From Spirometra erinaceieuropaei (lineage: Eukaryota; Platyhelminthes; Cestoda; Diphyllobothriidea; Diphyllobothriidae): a stretch of 64,000 nt of DNA. Below are positions 48,213 to 59,319 of the stretch, in pieces. The translations under genes and the position numbers were made by a program. The stretch covers positions 185,336 through 249,335 of the forward strand of contig CACRXP010000566.1 in assembly GCA_902702965.1 (NCBI GenBank), read 5' to 3'. The stretch's first letter is position 1. Each line of letters opens with the position of its first letter. The notes under the pieces were generated by a model, which was given only the letters and a program-made list of their open reading frames with translations, had not been told where the DNA came from and ran no database searches.

Positions 48213-50043
48213 AAAGATATCCAACAGTATATCCGAAACCTGCGTTCTAGCTAGATGTTTCTACAATCTCCTGGACATATCCTGCGACAAATTATGCACC
48301 TTGCAAGAAAAAAACATAGAGCCGTTTACGTTTTTGTATATATGGTTGTTCCCATCTCAACATATTTGCAAAGACTTAGGATTTCGCGGGTTGCAACCCG
48401 AGGCAACCGAAAAAAAATATTTCGACCAGAATAAAACCCTTTTCAAAGCCTATTATCATTGAACCGCGACCCCCAGTTCTTTTGTTCTGCGAATGGGTTG
48501 CAGAAGAATGATTAATCACAGGTTAATTTGCTACATTTTGTCTCCATTTAGTTTTGGCCACCTCCATGTCTTCGTGCAATTGTGTCTAATGTGTGTTGGA
48601 AGAAAAAAATCCTAATTCGGTTTAGAAATGGAACTGGACTTTTAAATTGCTTCCCTCGGCCGACTGAAAATTTGTTAATTGTCTTTCAGTCAGCTCTTGC
48701 CATGGTGTAAACGCTTTTCAAAGAAATTCACCATGAGGGTCAATCACAGATAATTGACCAGACAAGCGCTGTTCTGATGGATCCGCAAAGAGACTACGAA
48801 AGACTGGTTACTGACAAGCATTCACTCAGAACACCGAAATAATTGTTTCAAATTTTCATTTAACATTGGTTTTGATTCGTAAAACTCTAAACGTTTTGGG
48901 TCAGTGAGGCTTTAGTTGCATGCCCTGGGGCTACCATCTCTACATGTCACACGACTTCTTACCCACATTATTCGGTGCAGAATAAAAATCAGTTTTTGTA
49001 CCAGCTCTCCAGCCCTTGCATGGAAAATGAGTAGCCGATATGTTAAAAACTTCGTTAAAAATGAGACGACGCTCCTTTTATTTGACGTAGACGTTTTGTC
49101 ATTGCTACCTGACAGAAATGACTAGAATGTATACCAAAGAGCTGACTTTAAGTATTAACGGGCACCGTATTTGCCAATGATTTGGATGAGAGAGAGATGT
49201 CTGAGGCCATCATGGTTTTGAGACAAGAGACTTTTTGGGGCTTACCACATCTCAGCACCAATTGGCCGAAGGACTCGGACAGCGGGCTTGTGCATGTGGA
49301 AAGGTAGAGAGAGAGCGAGTAAGTTTTACGCTAATGATCCACCTCTGTGGAAAATCAGCGCAATCCTCACCAAATTTGACGCGCTGAGAGTTGTCAAACT
49401 GATGGGGTAACTCGATTCTCTCAGGACGAAGAGCCGGGCCGCAAACTTCCATTCTTATTGTGACCTCTCTGACACTACTAGAAATATGAGATCTGAGCGG
49501 TTCCTTTGCTTCCCTGAAAACCTGGTCGGCTGTGCGAGGACGTGGTCATACAGGTTATCAGACTGTGTCATTTATTACATCCGCTCGTTCTGACTCTATT
49601 TTGCCACCACATGCAGGTGGGTGGGAGAGAAGAGAGTGCGACAGACGCTGTGCAAGTCGGTTACGTCATATTGCTACTTCACATACAAGTGGCTCTCTTT
49701 CGTCCGTCAAGTTTTTTGACACATGTCAGACGTCGTCGTTCGTGACCGCCCCGATGCCAAAATTTAATCCGGGAATGGATAAAAATGCCAAAACTAGTCA
49801 CCCTACCATGGATGCCTGTGGAAAACAAATCAAAAGGGCGGAACTGCTCGAAAGATTACTTCAACGCAAAACGACTCAGGAAGAACAGATTGCTAGATGT
49901 ATATTTACTTGAACGACAAAAGTACCTCATTTTCTAATTAAGCTGTGACACACAGTGAGAACGTGGCCCCAGGACAAACATCAAAGGTAATTAAAACGTC
50001 TCTTCGAGTGAGAAATATCAAAACAGTGCAAAAACCGAAACTG

Positions 50044-50218
50044 CAGTAGGTGGGCTAACTCATTATAAGTCAGCGGAAATTTCGAAATGCATTTTCGTTT
50101 AGAAAAGATTAATAAGTAGGGTAGTAAAACATATCATCATGCAGCATAATTATACAATAATTCAGTTACGTCAGGGTGTCGGCTTTCCAAAGAACATCGT
50201 TTCGGCAGGATGCAGAAA
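50044..50218. repeat. FB1 copy 9, left arm (split by a PLE)
   Basis: CAGTAGGTGGGCTAACTCAT to GGCAGGATGCAGAAACC. The arm stops where PLE coding sequence begins. The right arm resumes at about 51430. Confidence 0.8.
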
Positions 50219-50525
50219 CCATCTTCCCGGACATTCAATTTACGATGAAGAAGGAAGAGAACAACCAGCTGGCCTTCCTGGATGTCCTCGTATGCCGCAA
50301 AGATTGTGGTGAACTAAAAACCAAAGTGTTCAGGAAAGCGACAAATACGATGCAAGCACTGAACTTCAACAGTAACCACCCAGTCAGCCACAAACGCAGT
50401 TGTGCAAGGGCGCTCTATCGGCGTGTCTAAACCCGCTGCAGTGAGCCAGAAGACAAAAATGTCGAACTACAATACCTCCGACGGGTCTTCAAAGCCAATG
50501 GCTACCCGCGCAACTTCGTCAACCG

Positions 50526-51236
50526 GTGCATACGCAAAAGGGACGAAAGGCCAAACCGCACGGACACCAAATCTTGGCGGGCACTTCCGTATGTCAAGAA
50601 CGTTTCGGAAGCTGTCGCCGCCTCCTCGCACCACTTGGGGTTGGAGTGGCACACAGACCGGAGGCAACCATCAAGCGTCAGTTGATGAAACCAAAAGACT
50701 CACTGCCACGGCAAGAAACGTCTGGAGTCGTTTATCGGATCTGGTGCAGTTTCGGACAAAGCAACTACGTCGGAGAAACCGGAAGACAGCTCCGAACGAG
50801 AATGGCCGAACACGCGGCAGCGGTACGCAGAAATGACGCCAGCTCTCAAGTTGCGGCTCATTCGACGAGATCCGGCCACACATTCACATTCGATGAGGCC
50901 GAAATTCTCGCAATAGGTGACAACCGCGTGAGCCGGGAGCTACTGGAATCATGGTTTACTGCCCCCCAGTCCATCAACAAGTGCAACGATCTTCCCACTA
51001 CATACTGCGTGCTAAAATTTCGCCTAGGCGAAGTAACAAGCCATGCGGGGAGCGCAGAGGTGAACACTATTCCCAACACCTGGGTCGGTGCATCAGTTGG
51101 TCGAGCAATCATCACGCCAACATCCAACGCACGTAAAGAAATTGCAGCAATTATCGACTCGAATGTCGGCCATCAAGCAGTGATCACACCAAATGCGACG
51201 ATCCCGGATGAAGGGGGGAGCCGTGAATGTTCATAG
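50526..51236 (+). CDS. PLE GIY-YIG endonuclease domain (partial polyprotein)
   Basis: After a frame change the linker reads GVGVAHRPEATIKRQLMKPK. The nuclease follows: VVYRIWCSFGQSNYVGETGR, then RTRMAEHAAAVRRN, VAAHSTRSGHTF and SRELLESWFTAPQSINKCND. The VYR and YVG motifs, the catalytic Arg and the Glu in the ESWF helix are present. One Cys of the CxC pair seen at 22.5 kb is Phe here. The C-terminus ends ATIPDEGGSRECS, shared with the fragment at 38 kb. About 85-90% of readable positions agree with the 22 kb copy by eye. It is not functional as a retroelement without its RT. The first Met is internal to the polyprotein. Confidence 0.85.
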   Translation: MHTQKGRKAKPHGHQILAGTSVCQERFGSCRRLLAPLGVGVAHRPEATIKRQLMKPKDSLPRQETSGVVYRIWCSFGQSNYVGETGRQLRTRMAEHAAAVRRNDASSQVAAHSTRSGHTFTFDEAEILAIGDNRVSRELLESWFTAPQSINKCNDLPTTYCVLKFRLGEVTSHAGSAEVNTIPNTWVGASVGRAIITPTSNARKEIAAIIDSNVGHQAVITPNATIPDEGGSRECS

Positions 51237-51312
51237 GTAAGCGGTAGCATGGCAACTGCATCCTATAAATACCTCAGCCCCTTGTTCAGCAACCACCGGT
51301 TTCTGCTTTTTT

Positions 51313-51354
51313 GTCTCTGATGATGGATTCGAGTAGGAATCCGAAACGTCAGGC
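51313..51354 (+). ncRNA. Hammerhead-ribozyme-like motif, best copy
   Basis: CTGATGA (51317-51323), a T, stem II GGATTC/GAATCC (51325-51330 with 51337-51342), GAAA (51343-51346), CGTC (51347-51350) and AGGC (51351-51354). GTCT (51313-51316) before the core can pair with AGGC. ACGT within GAAACGTC is self-complementary, so helix III could form only between two molecules, as in dimeric hammerheads. The expected cleavage site is after GTC at 51350. Hammerheads are reported from PLEs in other animals; activity here is inference. Confidence 0.5.
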
Positions 51355-51427
51355 TAATAAAGCTCTTTTCCCGGCGATCGTGTCTCCTTCTTCAAGACTA
51401 CTTCCTGGGACTCGTCTCTTCGCTTCT

Positions 51428-51713
51428 ATTGGCAATTTTATGCATGTTTCCCATGAAATATAATTGCATTCTTAAGGGCATCGAAAATCAATTGAAAAAA
51501 TGCGTGCTACTTAAGTAGTCATTTTTCACAATGTGTGGTTTCTGCATCCTGCCGAAAAAAGTTCGTTGAAAAGCCGACATCCTAAGTTAACTGAATTATT
51601 ATAGAATTGTGCTGCACGATGATTGGTTTTACAACCCTGCTTAGTTAATCTTTTCGAGGCGAAAACGCATTTTGGAATTTCGGTTGACATTTCATGAGGT
51701 AGTTCACCTAATG
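51428..51713. repeat. FB1 copy 9, right arm
   Basis: TTTTATGCATGTTTCCCATG through GACATTTCATGAGGTAGTTC to CACCTAATG, followed by TA. This is the inverted partner of the arm at 50044. Confidence 0.8.
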
Positions 51714-51825
51714 TACATTAAAATGAGGACTGCATGCGTAGATAAGTAGAAGGCCATTTGGACAACGTGAAAAAATTGTTTTATAGGGTTCCTGAACTTG
51801 AACGGCAGTCCTTTTTCAGAAGTAA

Positions 51826-51850
51826 AACAACAACAACAACAACAACAAAA
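51826..51850 (+). repeat. (AAC)n microsatellite
   Basis: About eight AAC units (AACAACAACAACAACAACAA). Confidence 0.9.
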
Positions 51851-52059
51851 ACAGTAGCTTAATGGTTTGAGCAGAACGAAAACCACTGACGTCAGTCCGA
51901 AGGCGGCTGCGCAGGATTCTGTAGGTCGGTGCCAGTTCGATATATCGACTGACTGGGTTCCCATCTAAGGCCCAAACTTTAATCTGCTTGCGACTTGTCT
52001 CATATCTTATATCATCGTGACTGTAAAGTTAAACTCGTTGCCTGTTGTATAGGTATAGA

Positions 52060-52735
52060 CAGTTACTTGAGATAATCAAATGCCTCGTCGCTCCTTCAGC
52101 TTATGTCTGTGTATGCGCGATCAGAGCATGCGTCTAGTCTGACCTGCGTAATTGCAGGGACAGTTTAGGCAGGAGATGCGATACACCGTAACTGGTAACG
52201 CACATAGGAGCTTTAGGTCATTATGCTCTTCCAATACTTAATCCTGCAGCAATGCGTTCGATCGTCTCTAACACGTCCTTGATAGATGGCAGAAAATGAA
52301 TGCCAAAGGCGCTGCTTCTAAGTTGTCTTTTGGGCTTGATTACATATGCATCGACGCATAGACCCCTTTCGATAGCCGTTCCGAATAAATTGGTTGTTTA
52401 GATAAAAGACCTTACGTGTTTTTTCGCCCGGGTTGTTGCAATAATTCCGAATCTGATAGGAGAGTGTTTTCACACAGCTTCGTTTGTGAGCCACCGGATG
52501 GTTGCTGTGAAAACTGACTAGCTTAGTAGTGTTAGTCGCCTTCCTGTAAACCGTTGTCTCTATTTTGCTGTTGGGATTCGTCTAATGAGCACACCAAGGA
52601 AGGTGAGCTGCAGATCCTTCTCTTTTTCTCTCGTTAATAGTATATCTGGGAAGACTGAATTGAACAAAATATGAAAGTTTTACAGTATATTATTTCTGAC
52701 GATAACACACGAGTCGTCTGCTTAACGGTGCCAAA
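52060..52735 (-). mobile_element. Penelope-like element relic, third lineage (RT end to GIY-YIG)
   Basis: Translating the - strand and stepping over frame breaks gives, in PLE order: ADDSCVIVRNNIL (decayed YVDD motif, about 52720), FNSVFPDILLTREKEKDLQL, TFLGVLIRR, YRKATNTTKLVSFHSNHPVA, HKRSCVKTL, then LPSIKDVLETIERIAAGL. The GIY-YIG core is VYRISCLNCPCNYAGQTRR (YAG in place of YIG) and RIHRHKLKERRG. At least four frame changes or stops occur. It differs clearly from the 22/50 kb family and from the 8 kb relic. No single open frame reveals it. Confidence 0.75.
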
Positions 52736-53668
52736 AGATCGGCGTCATCTGGATGAAGGTGATATTTTCCAGCTCTCATAGGACCGGCGCTGCCGTTTAA
52801 GCGCAAGTCGGAGTGCCCATTGGAGATTTTCCTGATTTATTGGTAGGTTTCTTTTGCAAAAATGGAAATGGTCTTCTATGAAAACTCGAAATGCCTCATA
52901 AGGTGCTAAATTTTGAGTGAACTCTATGTCTCGTCTCACGATTCCTTAATTTCCCGTCGCGAGTTTTATTACACTTAACCTAAAGACATGGATGTGAATA
53001 ACGACGTCAAATCGAAGGAGACCATGATTCCGTCCGAATGAATACGTTGCACTGGGAGGTATTTAAGGAAATGGAAGGCTGAGTGGAATGAGTCAGTCGA
53101 ATTGCCTTGGAGGAAATTCCGTTCCAAATAAATCGATCCTTGTAAATCGTGGGTGCGACTGCCTCCTGGGAAAACGCTTGGTCACAGGGAAAAGGCTGAT
53201 TTGCGGACCTTTAACGGACCTTAAAATAGAGCCAGGAGAGTGTCCTGTATTTTCATTTGGCGTCCTTTCCTCTCTGCAACTGCATGCTGGGGCTGGGATT
53301 CCAAAAGTATTTAATTTTACCCGGCCTGAGCTTGAGTGTCCTTTGCTGGCCCACAAATTTCTCCATCATCAAGCAGAGTTATGAATTTTTTATTTTGACC
53401 TCGATTCATTCAGACGGTTGATCGTCCTTTATTGGCCGATAGAATGATAACTTGTTCGCCCATTCTTGGTTGCTTCGTAACTTTCGATTAACTCGTTGAA
53501 ACACATTGGGTTTGTCTGTGCACCACTAGCAAACGGAGTGCTTCTTGTCATCGGCTGTTTTAGCTTTCACAAGCATAATTTCGAGGGCTGTAAGGAAGTC
53601 GAAAGTCGGCAGTGTTAAGCCGAGCTGCATGCTGTGGCGCCTGTAGTTGTTGTTCCGTTGGTTGCGTA

Positions 53669-54529
53669 CAGTAGGTGTGCTAACTCATAAAATGAAATGC
53701 GTTATCGTTTCGACAAAATTATTTAATCAGGGCTTTAAGATTAATCATCATGCAGCATAATTCCACAATAATTTAGTTATCTCAAGTTGCCGGCCTTCAA
53801 ACAAACATACTTAAAAATGTTCATTTTTTACTCATTCGATATAAAATTTCGTTTTTTTTCATTTTATACTCGAAGAAAGGCTATAAGTTGGTTTCCAGAA
53901 ACGCTTCCAATTTCCGAATAATTCTGAACTCCAACCTGCTGTTACACTTGTATTCAGGGTTTACAAACTACATACCATATACTTTTGCGCATGAAAAATC
54001 ATGCATTTCCGCACGGTATTAGGTAGGCGCTATATGGGGTTCGTACAATTTAGCACTGGATTCGAACCAAATTGCAAACATTACAAACAACATTAGTAAA
54101 TGCACAGACACGGTGGTTTATGGAGGATATTTCACGGTATTAAAAAATCTCAGGGTAGGAAACATCTTGAAATTCGAATTATACCCTTTTTTCGGGTATA
54201 AACTTGGATGCAGACGTAATTTCCTACCGAAGGAGTAAAAGAATAAATATCTCCATGCATGTTTTCCATAAAATATTATTGAATATTTAAGGGCATCGAA
54301 AGTCAATGAGAAAAAGTCATACTACTTAAGCAGGCGCTGTTTATAGAGTGTGGTTTTTGCATGCAGTCAGGAAGGCGTTTGTTCGGTTGCCGGCATCTCA
54401 AGATAACTGAATGATTACAGAATTATATTGCATGGTGGTTAGTTTTAAAACTCTGCTCAAGAAATCTTTTCGAGACGAAACCGCATTTAGGGATTTCGGT
54501 TAGCACTTCATGAGTTAGCACACCTACTG
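53669..54529. repeat. FB1 copy 10 (complete, internal deletion)
   Basis: The termini CAGTAGGTGTGCTAACTCAT and ATGAGTTAGCACACCTACTG are perfect inverses over 20 bp, with TA before the left end. The left arm is shorter than in other copies (it jumps from CAAACAAACATAC to ATTTTTTACTCATTC), giving 861 bp. Confidence 0.85.
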
Positions 54530-54759
54530 TGGATGGAAGTTTGCGGGCTGAAGTGCAAATAATTCCCTTTGGGGTTTTTGGACCGATTAATGCCCCCACA
54601 GGGGAAGTGTGAGATACGCGACTTGAAAAATGCATATTCACTTACAGGAAAGAGCCCGAAAATGATTAATTATAGAGAACCTATTATTCTGCGTGATAGC
54701 TCCCTATCGCAAAATGCACAAAACAGGCTTTGGAAATGAAACAACTTGAGCTACGCATA

Positions 54760-55628
54760 TGCTAGGCATATTCAAAACTTGCCTTATTTAATTTTCGAGG
54801 AAATTAATGCGCGAGCTTGGAGTTAATCTTTCGAAACGGGCCTTTTCAGGCACGGTCCGAAGTTTGATATGAGTATTTGAGCTGAAATCCATCAGCTACT
54901 GCGGAATAACTGCTTAATATTCACAAACCGCCAACAGGCAGCCAGTAGTATAGAATTGTGCAATGATTTACCGTACTAACAACACAGGTATTAGCTAAAA
55001 GCGCAGATACACGTGTTTCGCCGATCTTATGCCGCTGCCTGACGCAGCTGCGAAGGGTTTGGCTCCTCAGTGGGCCCCCTAGCTTTCCTCGTGTGTTTTC
55101 TGGTATATGAACTCCAGTTTAGACTTGCCTTGTTTAATTTCCGAGGAAATTAATGCGCAAACTTGGAGTAAATCTTTCGAAACTGCCCTTTTCATGCAGC
55201 GGCATAAGATCGGCGAAATACTCCTGTCTGGGCTTTTAGCTAATACCTGTGTTGTTATTACGTGAAATCATTACACAGATCTATACTACTGGCTGCCTGT
55301 TGGCGGTTTGTGAATATTAAACGGTTATTCCGCAGTAGCTGATGGATTTCAGCTCAAATATTCATATCAAAATTTAGAGCGTGCCAGAAAAGGCCAGTTT
55401 CGAAGGATTTACTGCAAGTTCGCGCATTAATTTCCTCGGAAATTAAACAAGGCAAGTTGAAACTGGAGTTCATATAACAGAAAACACACGGAGAAAGCTG
55501 GGGGACCCACTGAAGAGCCGAACTCTTTGCAGCTGCGTCAGACAGCGGCATAAGATCGGTGAAACACGCGTGTCTGGGCTTTTAGCTAATACCTTTGTTG
55601 TTAGTACGGTAAATCATTACACATATTT
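54760..55628. repeat. FB2 compound palindrome
   Basis: The block TATTAGCTAAAAGC..GATCTTATGCCGCTG (54985-55035) occurs inverted at 55198-55250 and 55548-55600 (CGGCATAAGATCGGCGAAAT / GGGCTTTTAGCTAATACCTG). The block TTTCCGAGGAAATTAATGCG (55139) is inverted at 55422-55445 and repeated directly at 54793. AGCTACTGCGGAATAACTG (54893) is inverted at 55323-55343. The whole is built from mirrored modules of the same family as 45485-45990. Confidence 0.75.
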
Positions 55629-58371
55629 TCAAAACTGTTTCGAAACCTGCCGGCATGAACCCGAGGAAGTAAATATTCAACTAGCAGATTGCATCTAAAT
55701 ATGCCTTGAAAGAATATACTTACTTCAGCACTAGAGATTTTTTGAATATTGTCTGAGGACAGTCTCCAAATACCCATATCTTTTCCATCAAAATCACTTT
55801 ATCTAGGGTCCTTCTATATGCTGCTGAAGTCTAAAATGAAAATGAAATTCTTTAACCAACAAAATGTTTCAAAATTTGCAATATCTGAAAAAGATGTCAA
55901 CTTGTAATGCTATCAAAGGTCGGTCAGCGGGCAAAAAATATGGTTAAAATGCGTGACTTCATGATCCATGTCGCAGCTGATCCTCTTTAAAAGTCAGCAT
56001 TTATCTCATAGCGTGGCGATGTCAAACGATTGCTTTTAAGGCTCCGCGTCGGAAAATTCCTGAGTCTTTTTGGGGATATATTAAAGACAATTACTTCGCC
56101 GCTTGGGACGATTTCTGTCTCAATCCGTGGGTCTTGGCATAGAGTGCGGACTAAGAGATTTCATTCCTTACAACGAGACATTTATAATCGCCAGCCCCAC
56201 AAGTTCCCCCACAAAACGCAAGCGTCTCAATGCCTAAATCTACTTACAGTTCATTAGATATGTTCACACAGTCTCTGTAGATCACCTAGAGAAAAATGAT
56301 GGCAACATGGGACCAGCAGAATTTACTCTAATTTACTGTTTAGCCTAGGGGTAGCAATCTTAAATGCTTATTTACATTGTGGAATTGTGTAGAACGCCGC
56401 TTACCAAGGGCGTCGTATTTGAATACTGTTCATAAGACACCATGATTCTTCAGTGGAAGTTCATTCTTCTACGACCTCAAAAATGAGAGCTTATTTATGA
56501 GTTCGTGTTTGTTCTCAACATATCCAAAAAGGAGATGGCAGAGGGATTTATTACGTAATAGTTGAGGATGGATGTGATCGGATCGAGGAGATGGATCGAG
56601 TGAGGCTGGAAAAATGATCTGAAGTGGGGCACAGCCCAGCTTCGCGACAGTCTCCTCTTGCGGCCACAAACACTCCCAGCACGAGCCGGGTACCATGCGA
56701 AAAGCAGTGGGATCAGTGGATATGCGTGAATTTTGCGAAAATTAGGTGGACGATTTGGCAACTCCAATCAGGGCGGAACAGTGAATTCAGGTATTACCTA
56801 AACAACGGCTTGATGACTTTCTACTAGAATCGCCTTCGGTAACTTGAAGCAACCGTTGGTTTACTTAATGTATAAGTTGCCGCTTGCTCAGAGTTAAATT
56901 CGCTCGCGCCAGTATCAGGAAACGTACCTGTGTGCAAAGGAACGTTCCAAGAGTGCAAACGCCGCCAACCAGTGAAAGGATCCAAAAGCTTGATGTCAAC
57001 TTTGTGCTTTCAGTCCGTTGTTATTCGAAAACCCAAAAGAATACCTTGCGATATTCATTGCCTTTTGCCGATCGTAGTAAAAAGTTTAATACCTGTAACA
57101 GTTTTAAGTAATACAACGTGTTAGCAAAAGTTCTTATAGGAATATCGAGGAAATTATTATTTTATGGCCTTATTTTCAAGACGGTTTGACATTTAAGTTT
57201 AGTTCCACTTATTACCTTCTATCGTGGGATCGACCTAGCGAACAGGCGACTTAATCACTACTTTTGAGATTTAAGGAAGCGATCTGTTTTATGATCTTGA
57301 TGATATAAGAAAGTTAATTTTTTATTTCCAGAAAGATGTTACATTCGAAAACTACTGATGAGCTATAAAGTAATTAATCACCCTAGACAATCGATCATAT
57401 TCTTTTTATTGACGCGTTCATTTTTCACGATCATCCAAAATAACCACTAGTGAAGTCGTGCTACTCGCTGGATGCTGGGTACCGGGAAAGTGTCGACAAA
57501 ATTTGCGAGTGGACTGAAAATTGCATTTCACTGTAGTCACTACTCCAACATTAACCCAGACATACATTTTACTCAAAAGTGTACGTATTTGATGAATTTA
57601 AATTCGGTAGGGCATGGAGATAAGTATCCTCCAGCTGCGGACAGCCATGCGCTGAATTTCGGGGGACAGGCAGACGGATTAGACTTGGGATTATTGTCCA
57701 GACCATGATTCAGGGAGGGAAAGGATTGAAGTTAGGACACATGAATAGGTACTCACTAAACTTTAGCACATAGTCATCCATATTTCAAGGGGTACTGGTT
57801 GCTTAGTAGTGCAAAAACATCGCAGAAAACCTTTGCCCACCGAATAATTGGACAATCGCCTGTCTGGAACGAATGTTTTTTTCTGCCTGATCGTTGATAA
57901 GGTAGTTTTGAATTAATGAGAAACAAGTGTGCCAAATTCTTTACGAAATACTCACAATGAGCGTTTAGATAAAACCAAAGTGACCACTCAGCGAACTGAC
58001 AATACGAAGTCGAGCTTATTCAATGGTGATCATTAGTTCAACACCAATTTAAGCACAGTTTTGCACTCGAAATAGAAAGCTGCTAGAGTCAGTTATTCAC
58101 CTTGGAAGTTCGGAACAGTCGCAGTCACAATGGTTATTTTTGTCTGGGGAGACGAATTTAACCTCCAAATTTGTAAACGTTTAATGAAACGGAATTCCTT
58201 CGTAGTAAAAAAATATCTTAACCATTTGGAAAGCCAAGAGTTTCAAATTCATCCAAGTAATCACGCGAGTTCGCTTTAATGATTCATATTTCGGCACATA
58301 CGGTGAATGCTTGCTTTGTACTGGCTGTGGCCGTCCATATACATACATAAACATGTCCTGCAATCCTACAG

Positions 58372-58911
58372 GTACATGTGCACAATTTCACCACAGACTG
58401 GACGGACGGCCTGTCCATATGCGCCCTGCTGCATCGCCACCGACCGGACCTCCTCGATTTCAACACCCTCCTCTCAGAGAGTCCTCTGTCTCGAATAACC
58501 ACCGCCTTCACCGTGGCGGCCAGCGGGCTCCGGATTCCTGTCCTCGTGGAGCCGCAGGAGTTCATAGCCTGCTGCTGCTGCTGCGACGAGCGCTGCGTGA
58601 TTGCGGTGATTGCCACCTGGTATCAATTTCTCAATCAGGACAGGGCCGCTAAAAAGTCCGGTGACAGACTATCTTCCGTTCTTGCGAGGGCACTGGACGT
58701 GAACAGAAAGCTGGCTGCCTACCTATGTCGTGTGGCGCGAGCAAAAGCCTGGCTGAAAAAGAACCAGGAATTCTTAAATCGCCAAATTGAGATCCTCACC
58801 AGCCCACGTCAAAGAAATGGCCATGCCGGCGCGGACGACTCCTTACGCAGGCTACGCCAGTGGTATGCTGAAGAGAAACGGCCACAAATTGACAACATGA
58901 ATCAAATAGAG
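58372..58911 (+). CDS. Beta-spectrin-like protein, exon encoding the rest of CH2 and start of the rod
   Basis: An acceptor at CCTACAG (AG 58370-58371) opens a 180-codon exon in phase 0. VHVHNFTTDWTDGLSICALL and HRHRPDLLDFNTL are the diagnostic core of the second CH domain (family form NFT.SW.DGLA.NALIH.HRPDL.D). IPVLVEPQEFIACCCCCDER then stands where most family members have LLDPEDV..(N)PDEKS, with five Cys in a row encoded by TGC repeats. WYQFLNQDRA ends CH2 (family YYHYFSKMK). The remaining residues are basic and helical (ARAKAWLKKNQEFLNRQIEI) and end RQWYAEEKRPQIDNMNQIE, which lines up with the first spectrin repeat (family YRT.EKPPKF.EKGNLE). A GTAGAT donor at 58912 follows. If unspliced, the frame stops 7 codons later. 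The C-terminal half is well diverged from conventional beta-spectrin. Confidence 0.9.
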
Positions 58912-59319
58912 GTAGATTTCTCAATTTTCTTCTGAGTCCAACTTTACAGAATTTGCCAAAACTAACTAGGCAAAGCAACTCGCCTTACATGGCGCTTGAT
59001 CAGCATCATCCATGCCCACAAATTAACACATGAAATATCACTTTTGTCGTTAGAAGGGGGAACAGCCAAATTCTCATTGTCCTTCTGTTAGTCGTTATAG
59101 CGCTGTTATCAAAGGCGAGGACATCCAACAAAACATCACTTACTGGCACATAACTTTGTTTATAATGAGGCGAGCTTGAGAAGTATCTGCCGCACTTTCT
59201 GTTCTCTCACTTGCTCTACCCAGGAGACATAAAAATGGAAAAAAAGCCCCGATATGGGTGCGGGAACAATGGCTGACGAAGCCAAACTGTCCGCAAGGAC
59301 GTGCCGCACGCCTAACTTC

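Larger units (their letters stand above)
50219..51427 (+). mobile_element. Penelope-like element, 5'-truncated, inserted in FB1
   Basis: Starts inside the RT C-terminal region (FPDIQFTMKKEENNQLAFLD, VLVCRKDCGELKTKVFRKAT). It continues through HKRSCARALYRRV, the GIY-YIG domain and a C-terminal tail, and ends with the hammerhead-like motif, GCTAATAAAGC and a terminal CTTCTATTGGCAA. The frame breaks between about 50430 and 50590. Confidence 0.88.
46358..58371 (+). other. Spectrin intron 3 (12014 bp)
   Basis: GTAATT donor and a CCTACAG acceptor. It contains FB1 copies, SINE-B tail duplicates, two PLE pieces and an FB2 element. 48213-49600, 52740-53668 and 55630-58371 hold no recognised gene. Confidence 0.8.

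Noticed and set aside
58284..58616. 110-codon frame on - over the CH2 exon
   Set aside because: Shadow of the + strand exon; Gln and Ser runs come from the TGC repeat read backwards.
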